A DNA stretch of 64,000 nucleotides. It comes from Candidatus Eiseniibacteriota bacterium (GTDB lineage: Bacteria; Orphanbacterota; Orphanbacteria; Orphanbacterales; Orphanbacteraceae). Numbering within the stretch: the first letter of the stretch is position 1; every line of letters starts with the position of its first letter. The stretch is taken from positions 248,001 to 312,000 of the forward strand of contig JAJCZU010000003.1 in NCBI GenBank assembly GCA_029262235.1. Reading direction: 5' to 3'. Shown in pieces: positions 25,909 through 33,610 of this stretch. Both the position numbers and the translations under genes were made by a program. A model generated the notes under the pieces. It had not been told where the DNA came from and made no database searches. It was given only the letters and a program-made list of their open reading frames with translations.

Positions 25909-26412
25909 ATGTCAGAATACCACGAAACCTCAATGGGGTCAAAGACTTCGCCCGTTCGGAACGAAGCGCTGTACGAGGAGATCGGGCGGGAACTTTCGTC
26001 CCTTTTTGACGGAGAACACGACTGGATCGCGAACCTGGCCAATGCCGCCGCGGTCCTTTACGAGCGGCTGGGTTATTCCTGGGTCGGTTTCTATCGCGTG
26101 GAGTCCGGGGCGCTCGTTCTCGGGCCGTTCCAGGGGAGCACCGCCTGCGTGCGCATGGCGCGCGGAAAGGGCGTGTGCGGCACCGCATACGACACGGATA
26201 CCGTGCAGGTCGTGCCTGACGTGCACGCGTTCCCCGGCCACATTGCGTGTGACGCGCGGTCGAATTCGGAAGTCGTCGTGCCGCTTCACGCGGGGGGCGG
26301 GGTCTGGGGCGTTCTCGACGTCGACAGCCATCTCCCGAACGACTTCAGCCCCACCGATGTGGCAGGGCTGAAGTCACTCGCAAAGTTGATCGAAGGCGTG
26401 CTTCCCGGCTAG
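25909..26412 (+). CDS. msrC: Free methionine-(R)-sulfoxide reductase (GAF domain)
   Basis: This 167-residue GAF-fold enzyme reduces free Met-R-sulfoxide and protects against oxidation. LVLGPFQGSTACVRMARGKG, GVCGTA and FPGHIACDARSNSE are family signatures. Cysteines 80, 90 and 114 have exactly the spacing of the three catalytic cysteines of E. coli fRMsr (84/94/118). I chose ATG 25909 over the longer frame because AAAGGAT precedes it. It is divergent from the M36 peptidase gene and stands alone. Confidence 0.95.
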   Translation: MSEYHETSMGSKTSPVRNEALYEEIGRELSSLFDGEHDWIANLANAAAVLYERLGYSWVGFYRVESGALVLGPFQGSTACVRMARGKGVCGTAYDTDTVQVVPDVHAFPGHIACDARSNSEVVVPLHAGGGVWGVLDVDSHLPNDFSPTDVAGLKSLAKLIEGVLPG

Positions 26413-26462
26413 AAATTCATTCGCCGGCCGGGCACTCAGTGCGTTCAGCGCATGCAGCGCGC

Positions 26463-27905
26463 TCAGTCGAGCGTCACCTTACGAACCGGATAGCCGAAGT
26501 CTTCCAGCGGCACGTCGAATTTCGCCTCGTCACCCACCACCAGAATCTTCAGTCCGTCCGTTTTCAGGTCGCGCGCGATCGCTTCGTTCAGCGTCTTGCG
26601 ATCCGCGCTCTGATACACGGCGAACGGTGCTTCGTAGTGATTCTCCGGCAGGCCGTAGAAGTCGATGTCGACGAGACGCTGCACGATGTTCTGCGCGTTT
26701 TCGTATTCGAATACTTCGCTGTTCACGAGCGCGTTGCGCGCGACTTCGAGTTCCTCAGCACTCACGCCCGCCTCGTCCATCTTCTTCACTTCCTCGAGCA
26801 GAATCCCGAGCACTTCGCCCGTGCTCTCGCCCTTCGTGCCGGCGTAGGCGCCGAACAGGCCGTCGTAGAGATACGGCGTACTGAACCGGCTTCCGGTCGC
26901 GTAGGCGAGTCCCCGTTTGTGACGGATCTCGGTGATGAGTCGCGACGTGGAGAAGCTGCCGCCGAGCACGTGATTGGCAAGGCGCATGAGAGCCCAGTCG
27001 TCATCGGTCCGGCGCATCGAGAGATGGCCGATCGAAACGATGCTCTGGTCGGATTCCTTTTGAATGTGAACCATTTCCGGCGTGCTGTTCCCCGCGACTA
27101 CGGGCACCTCGGGGTATGTCACGGTCTTCGATTCCCAGTCACCGAACGCTTCGTCGACAAGCGCCCGCGCTCGCGCCGGCGTGATGGCGCCCGCGAAGGC
27201 GATCCACATCTCGTTCGGCGCGAAGTAGCGCTCGTGGAACGCCACGAGATCCTCGCGCGTAATGCGGTCGAGCGATGCTGTCGTCGGGAAACGCGCCGCG
27301 GGATGTCCTTCGCCGTACAGCAACTTGCGGAATTCGCGCTGCCCGATCTGCTGCACGCTGTCGTTCTGTCGGCGGATCTGCTCCCGGAGCTGCGCCATTT
27401 CGACGGCGTACCGTTCGGGGTCGAACGCGGGATGGCGGAGCGCGTCGGCAACGAGCTGCACGCCGTCTTCGAGCCGATCCACATGTACGTTGAGAAGCGC
27501 GCCGCCGCTTTCGGTTCCGACCCAGGTCGAGAACCGGGCCGCAATCGCGTCGGCCTTTTCATCCACATCCGTGAAGTGCATCGACTCCGTGCCGCCCGTT
27601 CGGAGCAGCGTGCCGGTGAGTTCCGCCAGTCCTGACTGGTCCGCCGGTTCGTAAAGCGAACCCGCTTTCACAATGACGACCATGTCGACGAGCGGAAGGC
27701 GATGATCTTCGAGTGTGAATACGCGTATGCCGTTCGGCAGCGTCTCGCGATGCGGCGTCTGCTTCGTGACCTCGATCGGCTCGAACGTGAGCTTCTGAAT
27801 CTTCTCTCTTGCCGTAAGCGCGCTTGCCGGCGTTACCGCGAGTGTCACCGCGATTGCGATGGCCAGTACGGCTGCTCCGGCTCTCCATGAGTTCTGCAAG
27901 GTCAT
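26463..27905 (-). CDS. M16-family peptidase, non-catalytic subunit
   Basis: This exported protein of about 480 residues has a signal peptide (MTLQNSWRAG..PASA) and the duplicated M16 fold (RETLPNGIRVFTLEDHRLPL, then LADHVLGGSFSTSR-like C-domain). The zinc motif HxxEH is missing: that position reads GLAELTGTLLRTGG. It is therefore the inactive partner in an M16B heterodimer, like the mitochondrial alpha subunit. Its ATG overlaps the stop of the active partner by one base (TAATG), so the two are made together. An upstream in-frame ATG at 28037 lies inside the partner gene and is not used. Confidence 0.92.
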   Translation of the reverse strand: MTLQNSWRAGAAVLAIAIAVTLAVTPASALTAREKIQKLTFEPIEVTKQTPHRETLPNGIRVFTLEDHRLPLVDMVVIVKAGSLYEPADQSGLAELTGTLLRTGGTESMHFTDVDEKADAIAARFSTWVGTESGGALLNVHVDRLEDGVQLVADALRHPAFDPERYAVEMAQLREQIRRQNDSVQQIGQREFRKLLYGEGHPAARFPTTASLDRITREDLVAFHERYFAPNEMWIAFAGAITPARARALVDEAFGDWESKTVTYPEVPVVAGNSTPEMVHIQKESDQSIVSIGHLSMRRTDDDWALMRLANHVLGGSFSTSRLITEIRHKRGLAYATGSRFSTPYLYDGLFGAYAGTKGESTGEVLGILLEEVKKMDEAGVSAEELEVARNALVNSEVFEYENAQNIVQRLVDIDFYGLPENHYEAPFAVYQSADRKTLNEAIARDLKTDGLKILVVGDEAKFDVPLEDFGYPVRKVTLD

Positions 27906-29452
27906 TATCGTGTGCCTCCCATGGCGCTCTCGAGCTCTTCTTTTTCGGGTTTCACCGTGTAGCCGACCGTGCGCGTCTTCTTCGTAAAGTAGGTTTTCGC
28001 GACGCGCTGTACGTCCTCGGCCGTGACTTCCCGGCATGCCAGAATCTCTTCGGGACGCCGCTTCCAGTTGCCGAGAACGGCCTCTTCGTAGGCGATGTTG
28101 ATCGCGCTCCGCATGTTGCTGCCGAAGCTGCGGACATACGCCGTTTCGATCTGTGTCTTCGCTTTCTCGAGTTCGGCGGCCGTTACGGGTTCGGTCTTCA
28201 GCCTGTCCATCTCGAACAGGATGGCGCGTTCCACGTCGGCCACCGTATGCGGTGACTGCACCGCGGCGCTCACGGTGAACAGATTCGGATAGCGCTCGCC
28301 CGGGTTATCGACGCTGGCGCTGATCGACGCGGCGATTCCCTTGTTCACGATGTTGCGTTCGAAGCGGCTCGACAGGCCGTTGTCCAGAATGTTGCGCGCC
28401 ACGGTCAGCGCGGCGTTGTCCGGATGACCCACCGTCGGTTTGTGCCACGCCATCAGGATGCGCGGTTCGGCGTCGTATTCCACTTCGAGCCGTTTCTCGC
28501 CGAGCTGCTCCGGCTCTTCCGTCTGCACCGGATGCGGCGGCGGCTGGCGTTTGTAATCGCCGAAGTACGCGTCGATCATCGCCACGGTTTTCTCCGGATC
28601 GACGTCGCCCGATATGGCAATGATCATCTGGTTCGGCGCGTAGTAGCGACGATAGTAGTCTTCGACTTCGCTCCGGTTGATCGTGCGGATCTCCGAGTCC
28701 CAGCCGATGATTTCGACGCCGTAGCGGTGCGCGTCGAAGGCCGCCGCGGTCAGGCGCTCGTACAGAAGCGCGCCGGGGCTGTCTTCGACCGACCGCCTGC
28801 GCTCTTCGCGCACGTTTTCGACTTCCGTGTAGAACTCGCGCAGAACCGGTTTCGTATAGCGGTCGGACTCGAGGATCGTCCAGAGCTCGAGGCGGTTCGC
28901 AGGCAGAGACACGATGTAAGCCGTCGCGTCGTAGCTCGTGAACGCGTTCAGCCCGCGCGCGCCGTTCTCGGTCAGGATCGTGCCGAACTCCCGCCCGTTC
29001 GCGAGTTCCTTGGCCGCCTCGCGGAGCTGCATCCATTCTTCCGTGAGCTTCGCGATCTTCTCTTCATCGCGGTGAAATCGCACGGACTGTTCGGCCTGAA
29101 TCTGCAGCCGCACTTCTTCGATCCGGGCCTGCAGAAAGCGTTCTTCTTCCCAGTCGATCGTACCGATCGATTCCGTCCCCTTGAACAGCATGTGCTCGAG
29201 GATGTGGGAGACGCCGCTGACGCCGTCCCATTCGTCGACCGATCCTACTTTGAACGCGGTACAGAAGCCGATCGTCGGCGCGGTGTGGTTCTCCATGATG
29301 AGAACCGTAAGGCCGTTCTTCAATACTTCGCGCGAAACGGTGATTTCGGCGCCGCCGATTGCGACGACTTCTTTCTGAAGCGCTTCGGCGCTCCACGGGA
29401 TCGCCAGCAGAATCAGGGCGATCCACGACATGGCATGCGAGGTAAGGCGCAA
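27905..29452 (-). CDS. M16-family zinc metallopeptidase, catalytic subunit
   Basis: This 515-residue exported protein has a signal peptide (to about 24) and the active inverted zinc motif HILEH (H83, E86, H87). A downstream Glu in ENVREERR is the likely third ligand. Between them lies an unusually long charged coiled-coil insert (about residues 98-155). The second half has the inactive-domain repeat (RILMAWHKPTVGHPDNAALT). It probably degrades periplasmic or outer-membrane peptides with the protein encoded next. It starts the two-gene operon. Confidence 0.93.
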   Translation of the reverse strand: MRLTSHAMSWIALILLAIPWSAEALQKEVVAIGGAEITVSREVLKNGLTVLIMENHTAPTIGFCTAFKVGSVDEWDGVSGVSHILEHMLFKGTESIGTIDWEEERFLQARIEEVRLQIQAEQSVRFHRDEEKIAKLTEEWMQLREAAKELANGREFGTILTENGARGLNAFTSYDATAYIVSLPANRLELWTILESDRYTKPVLREFYTEVENVREERRRSVEDSPGALLYERLTAAAFDAHRYGVEIIGWDSEIRTINRSEVEDYYRRYYAPNQMIIAISGDVDPEKTVAMIDAYFGDYKRQPPPHPVQTEEPEQLGEKRLEVEYDAEPRILMAWHKPTVGHPDNAALTVARNILDNGLSSRFERNIVNKGIAASISASVDNPGERYPNLFTVSAAVQSPHTVADVERAILFEMDRLKTEPVTAAELEKAKTQIETAYVRSFGSNMRSAINIAYEEAVLGNWKRRPEEILACREVTAEDVQRVAKTYFTKKTRTVGYTVKPEKEELESAMGGTR

Positions 29453-29552
29453 GATTGCCTCCTTGAATGGGACGGGGAGAGTCGGTTTGGAATTCGAGAA
29501 TTACACGCTAAAAGATACAGGAGGTTCGGCGTGCGGTCAAAAGGAGGCGGGG

Positions 29553-31610
29553 TCAGGGGGCGCGGAGGTCGCGCGCGCGCCGGAGCTGCTCCGCCAGACG
29601 GGGGTAGTCGGGGTCGAGGCGCGCGAGGCGCTCCCAGAGGGCGATGGCGCGCGCGAGGTCGCCGCGCCGGGCCGCGATCGAGCCGGCGTTGAAAAGCGCC
29701 CGCGGGTCGTTCGGGGAGAGCAGCAGGAGCGCGGTAAAGAGCGAATCGGCTTCGGCCGTGGCATTCCGGCGGGCGGCCAGGAGCGCGGCGTTCAGGAGCG
29801 CGGACTGATCTTCAGGGTCGATCGCGAGTGCCTCGCGGAGGAGCGCATCCGCTTCCGCATCACGCCCCTGCTGCATCCGAATGCCGGCGCGCACGGCCAT
29901 CGCGGCCGGCGTGCGATCCTGGCCGGGAAGCGCCGCGAGCAGCGATTCCGCCGCCGCCAGATCCCCCGACTCGGCGAGCATGGCCGCCCGGCGGATCGTG
30001 GCCGACGGTGGAACGCGCCGGCCGCCGCTGATTTGAGAGTAAAGTCGCGCCGCCTCGTCCGCCCGTCCGCTCTGCTCGAAGAGTGCCGCCAGGCCGAGCT
30101 TCGCCTCGGTCATATCCGGTTCGATCGAAAGCGCCTCCCGAAAGAGAGCTTCCGCCTGTTCGGTTTGCCCCGCCTGCGCATACGAGTCCGCCAGGCGTGC
30201 GAGCGGCGCCGTTTCGTCGAAGCGATACGCGGGCTGGTTGCAGAACACGATGAGCGCCACGAGAAGCGCAAGCGGTATCACGCGCCGGCCGCGCACGGCG
30301 TCCAGCAGAGCGGGAACGGCCGCCGCCGTCAATAGAATGAGGGGGATGTGAGCCGGCAGCCGGTAGCGCCCGGTCACGAAGAAGAGGACGGCGCCCGCGA
30401 AGGAGGCAACGACGGCGGCCCCCAGAACACTGCGATCAATTCGACGCATGCGCGCGAAGAGAAGCCCGAAGAGGCCGAGCGGCGCCAGCACGCCGAACAC
30501 GGGGAGCGGGAGACCGAGTCCGCGCGTGCGTGTACGGAGAAAGTAGAGATCTTCGTTGTTCGGGATCTCGTATTCGTTCCAGAAGAGCGTTCCCTTGCGC
30601 ACGAGAAGACGAAACCAGCGCACGGGTTCGTCCCCTATGGCGTCGCGGGCGCGGCCTGACCAGTACCGGTTCACTTCCGACGGCGTGAGCGTGCGGCCCG
30701 ATTCGCGTTCGGCAATTCGCTTCGCGTCGCGACGGAAGCCGGCGGGTGACGGTTCGATTTCGGCAGGAGGGCTGAGCCATCCGCGGGCTTCGGCATGATT
30801 TCCGACGTAGAGATGGATGCCGCCATGCGCCGTCAGCGGCACGAAGCCGCCCGCGCGCGCACTCATCAGAATCGTGAACGGAAGAATCGGGATGAGGGCG
30901 ACCACGGCGAAGCGCAGCGACGCGAGCGGCGCGTGAAACAGGGCAATGGCGACGGCGATCAGCGCGAGCATCGGCAGTGCGTCGGGGCGGAGCAGTACGA
31001 ACAGACCGGTTACGAAGCCGGCGGCGGCGAAGCGGGGCCGCGCGCCCGTCGCGAGAAACGCGATGGCTCCCATGAAGACGGGAACGAGCGCCGCGCTCTG
31101 GAGCGTCCCTTCGTACAGAATGAAGAGCGGGTTCAGCGCCGCGAGCAAACCGGCCAGAACGCCGGCGCCGCGGCCCGCGAGCCGCTCGCCGGTACGCGCG
31201 ACGAGAAAAACGGCGAGCGCACCGAGCGCCGCCTGCGCGAGGCGTGGCGCCCACGGATTGCCGGGGGCGAGCGTCTCGAACATCGCGAGCCAGTAAGCGT
31301 AGAGGGGAGCGGCATGCAGAAGCGCGTCGGGAGCGATTTCGCCGCCCGCAATGCGGCGCGCGAGACCGGAGTAGAGATCGGCGTCGAGCCCGCGGTACGG
31401 AAACGTGAAAGCAGGGAGCTTCGCGAGGCTTGCCACGTGCAGGAGGCGCAGCAGAAGTCCGCCGATCGCCAGGCCTACCGCGATGGCGAGTCCCGGCCCG
31501 CGTTCACCCGGCCCGCGATCGTACCCACGGGCGCGTGCGCTTTCATCCGCCCCGCCCGCGCTCACGGCGTCCGTTCCTGGCTTTCGCTCCCTTTCCATTT
31601 CGTCTACCAT
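29553..31610 (-). CDS. PMT/GT-C-type membrane glycosyltransferase with C-terminal TPR repeats
   Basis: This 685-residue protein has about 10-12 transmembrane segments in its first ~460 residues. A short acidic motif, GLDADLYSGLARRI, lies in the first periplasmic loop, as in GT-C enzymes (ArnT/PMT type) that take sugar from polyprenyl phosphate. From about 475 on it is a TPR array (DSYAQAGQTEQAEALFREAL and following). Two other window proteins (59642, 61505) share the same membrane-plus-TPR plan. The acceptor is unknown. No clear ribosome site marks ATG 31610; a start at the fifth codon (MERERK) is possible. Confidence 0.82.
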   Translation of the reverse strand: MVDEMERERKPGTDAVSAGGADESARARGYDRGPGERGPGLAIAVGLAIGGLLLRLLHVASLAKLPAFTFPYRGLDADLYSGLARRIAGGEIAPDALLHAAPLYAYWLAMFETLAPGNPWAPRLAQAALGALAVFLVARTGERLAGRGAGVLAGLLAALNPLFILYEGTLQSAALVPVFMGAIAFLATGARPRFAAAGFVTGLFVLLRPDALPMLALIAVAIALFHAPLASLRFAVVALIPILPFTILMSARAGGFVPLTAHGGIHLYVGNHAEARGWLSPPAEIEPSPAGFRRDAKRIAERESGRTLTPSEVNRYWSGRARDAIGDEPVRWFRLLVRKGTLFWNEYEIPNNEDLYFLRTRTRGLGLPLPVFGVLAPLGLFGLLFARMRRIDRSVLGAAVVASFAGAVLFFVTGRYRLPAHIPLILLTAAAVPALLDAVRGRRVIPLALLVALIVFCNQPAYRFDETAPLARLADSYAQAGQTEQAEALFREALSIEPDMTEAKLGLAALFEQSGRADEAARLYSQISGGRRVPPSATIRRAAMLAESGDLAAAESLLAALPGQDRTPAAMAVRAGIRMQQGRDAEADALLREALAIDPEDQSALLNAALLAARRNATAEADSLFTALLLLSPNDPRALFNAGSIAARRGDLARAIALWERLARLDPDYPRLAEQLRRARDLRAP

Positions 31611-31669
31611 GCCACGAAAAGGGCGGCATATGAAACGGATTGTGGCGCGGCGCGCGCGGAGGAGGCGAG

Positions 31670-32092
31670 ATGAAAGGCTGGACGACCAAAGGGAAAGAGG
31701 CGATCTGCCTGCGGTTCGACAAAGGGGAAGAAGTCTGGAGCGGGATTCAGCAGGCGGCGCGCGACTACGGTCTCACGGCAGGATCGATCACGGGCATCGG
31801 CGCCCTCGAAGAGATCGAGCTTGCCTATTATGATGTAGAAACAAACGAGTACGAGCGCGTGCAGCTCACCGAAAGCTACGAACTTCTTTCGTTGACGGGC
31901 AACCTGACCTTCAAAGACGGGGAACCGTTTCCTCATCTGCATGCCGTTTTGAGCGATCGCGACTGCGCTTGTCGCGGTGGCCACTTCTTTCGCGGCATCG
32001 TAAGCGTGACGGTCGAGGTCTATGTGACGCCGTTCCCGGTGTCGATCGTGCGCGAACTCGACCCCGTCGCCGGCGTTCCCACGATGCGGTGA
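31670..32092 (+). CDS. PPC/DUF296-domain protein
   Basis: This 140-residue protein matches the PPC (DUF296) fold: GYGLTAGSITGIGALEEIEL-like start, SYELLSLTGNLTFKDGEPFPHLH and GGHFFRGIVSVTVEVYV. The PHLH...GGHF histidines line the trimer's usual metal/ligand site. The family occurs in plants fused to AT-hooks and in bacteria as a single domain; its bacterial role is unclear. It starts at ATG 31670 after a strong GGAGGAGG. It is divergent from the glycosyltransferase gene, only 59 bp away. Confidence 0.9.
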   Translation: MKGWTTKGKEAICLRFDKGEEVWSGIQQAARDYGLTAGSITGIGALEEIELAYYDVETNEYERVQLTESYELLSLTGNLTFKDGEPFPHLHAVLSDRDCACRGGHFFRGIVSVTVEVYVTPFPVSIVRELDPVAGVPTMR

Positions 32093-32314
32093 TCCGCACG
32101 GATTGGTACGACCCGGGCCCCCGGACGTACGATCTGGTCCACGCGCCTCCGGCCCATGGATGCTCCCCCCATTCTCACTTTTCGTTAACCGATTGATTCT
32201 GTGTTCTTTAAGTCCTGGCCGGCTCGCCGGCACCGGAGTGGAACGCCTCTTGCGAAACCAATCCCGCAGAAGCAGCCTGCTTCACACCCAAGGACACCGG
32301 CAGGAGGAAAGAAC

Positions 32315-33508
32315 ATGTTTCAGAAACACGCCCGTCTCTTCTGGCTCCCGCTGCTCATCGCGTTTGCGATGGTCGGCTGCTCCCGGAACGACAACCCGAT
32401 CGTGGCCGACGGCTCGAACGATCCGCAGGAAGAAGCGCTCGATCTCGAAGCTTCGTTCGGCGGCTACTCGTACAAGGACGAGCTGCCGGCATTCGGTGAC
32501 GACGAACTTCTCGACGAAGAGAACGACGGCATCGAAGCGCGCGACGCGCTCGAAGAAGATCCAGCCGTGATCGATCTCGGTGCCCGCCCCGGTACGAAGG
32601 TGTACTCGGTACGTCTCGCCTGGGGAATGCTCGAAGGTGACTCCACGGTGACCGACGGACGCGACTGGTCCGGCGACATCTCGGTCATCACCGGCGCCGT
32701 CATTGTGAACCGCATTCTTCAGTTCGAAGACAGAGACTACATCGAAAGACCGCGCGACGACCGCAAAGTCATCAGCGTCGTCTCGCATACCGCGCCCGCA
32801 TGGGACGGCCTTCTCCTTACGATTCTCGAACCGGAGTCCGACGTGGCACCGGCAGTTGTGAACGAACTCGTCATCGCACTCGGCGACTTCGAAATGCGCT
32901 GGACGGTGGGTGATCTCGATTCGCTCGAGGAAATCATCGACGTCGACGATCGCGGCAACCAGTTCTCGATCACGGCGTTCGAAGTGGACGACATGATCTG
33001 CCCGAGCGGCTTCATTCACGGACGCTGGGCGAACACGCGCGACAACGGCGGCGTGTTTCGTGGCCGCTGGACCTCGCGCTACGGCCTTTCGCACGGATGG
33101 CTCAAGGGACATTTCGGCGTGAACGACGAAGGCGACAACGTCTTCTTCGGTAAATATATCGGCCAGGGCGGCGAAGTGCGCGGCCTGTTCCGCGGTCACT
33201 GGGGCGCTTCGGACGCGGTCGACAACAGCGGCTGGTTCCGGGGCAAGTGGCACAACCGCAATGACGTCGGTGGCGCCCTCGGCGGCAACTGGTTCACGCG
33301 GGATCGCATGATGCCGCCTTCGGTTGACGAAGCGACCGACGGCAATGCACGGCCCGAATTCGCGCAGCGCCCGAACATGGGATTCTTCAGCGGTCGCTGG
33401 ATCAAGAACTGCGACGGCTCGATGGATGAGGAGACCGACCCGTCGGATGAGAGCGGTGAAGACGAAGCAGGCACGGACGCCGTTCCGGACGAAGTCCAGG
33501 GATTCTGA
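32315..33508 (+). CDS. Lipoprotein with GxFxGxW tandem repeats
   Basis: This 397-residue protein starts after a strong AGGAGG. A lipobox (AFAMVGC, Cys22) predicts a lipoprotein. Residues ~25-75 are strongly acidic. From ~230 to ~380 there are about eight short repeats with the core aromatic-x-G-x-aromatic (FIHGRW, VFRGRW, WLKGHF, LFRGHW, WFRGKW, ALGGNW, FFSGRW), each about 18-25 residues. The end is acidic again. I recognise no named family; the repeats suggest a beta-solenoid or sheet. It is monocistronic with its own terminator (33546-33576), the pattern of an abundant surface lipoprotein. Confidence 0.8.
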   Translation: MFQKHARLFWLPLLIAFAMVGCSRNDNPIVADGSNDPQEEALDLEASFGGYSYKDELPAFGDDELLDEENDGIEARDALEEDPAVIDLGARPGTKVYSVRLAWGMLEGDSTVTDGRDWSGDISVITGAVIVNRILQFEDRDYIERPRDDRKVISVVSHTAPAWDGLLLTILEPESDVAPAVVNELVIALGDFEMRWTVGDLDSLEEIIDVDDRGNQFSITAFEVDDMICPSGFIHGRWANTRDNGGVFRGRWTSRYGLSHGWLKGHFGVNDEGDNVFFGKYIGQGGEVRGLFRGHWGASDAVDNSGWFRGKWHNRNDVGGALGGNWFTRDRMMPPSVDEATDGNARPEFAQRPNMGFFSGRWIKNCDGSMDEETDPSDESGEDEAGTDAVPDEVQGF

Positions 33509-33545
33509 TCGATCGAAGTGCGCGCCCATCGAGGGGCGGCAAGGG

Positions 33546-33576
33546 AGGGCGTCCTTCGGGGCGCCCTTTCTCTTTG
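33546..33576 (+). terminator. Intrinsic terminator with UUCG loop
   Basis: AGGGCGTCC pairs with GGGCGCCCT around a TTCG tetraloop (9 bp with one G-T pair) and is followed by TTCTCTTT. It closes the repeat-lipoprotein gene, 38 bp after its stop. Confidence 0.88.
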
Positions 33577-33610
33577 TATATGGTCCGTTGCCCGCGTTAC
33601 TGTTCAGCAT

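Noticed and set aside
27905-28037. N-terminal extension of the inactive M16 subunit to ATG 28037
   Set aside because: The extension is inside the coding part of the catalytic partner and would bury the signal peptide. MTLQNSW at 27905 has the TAATG overlap.
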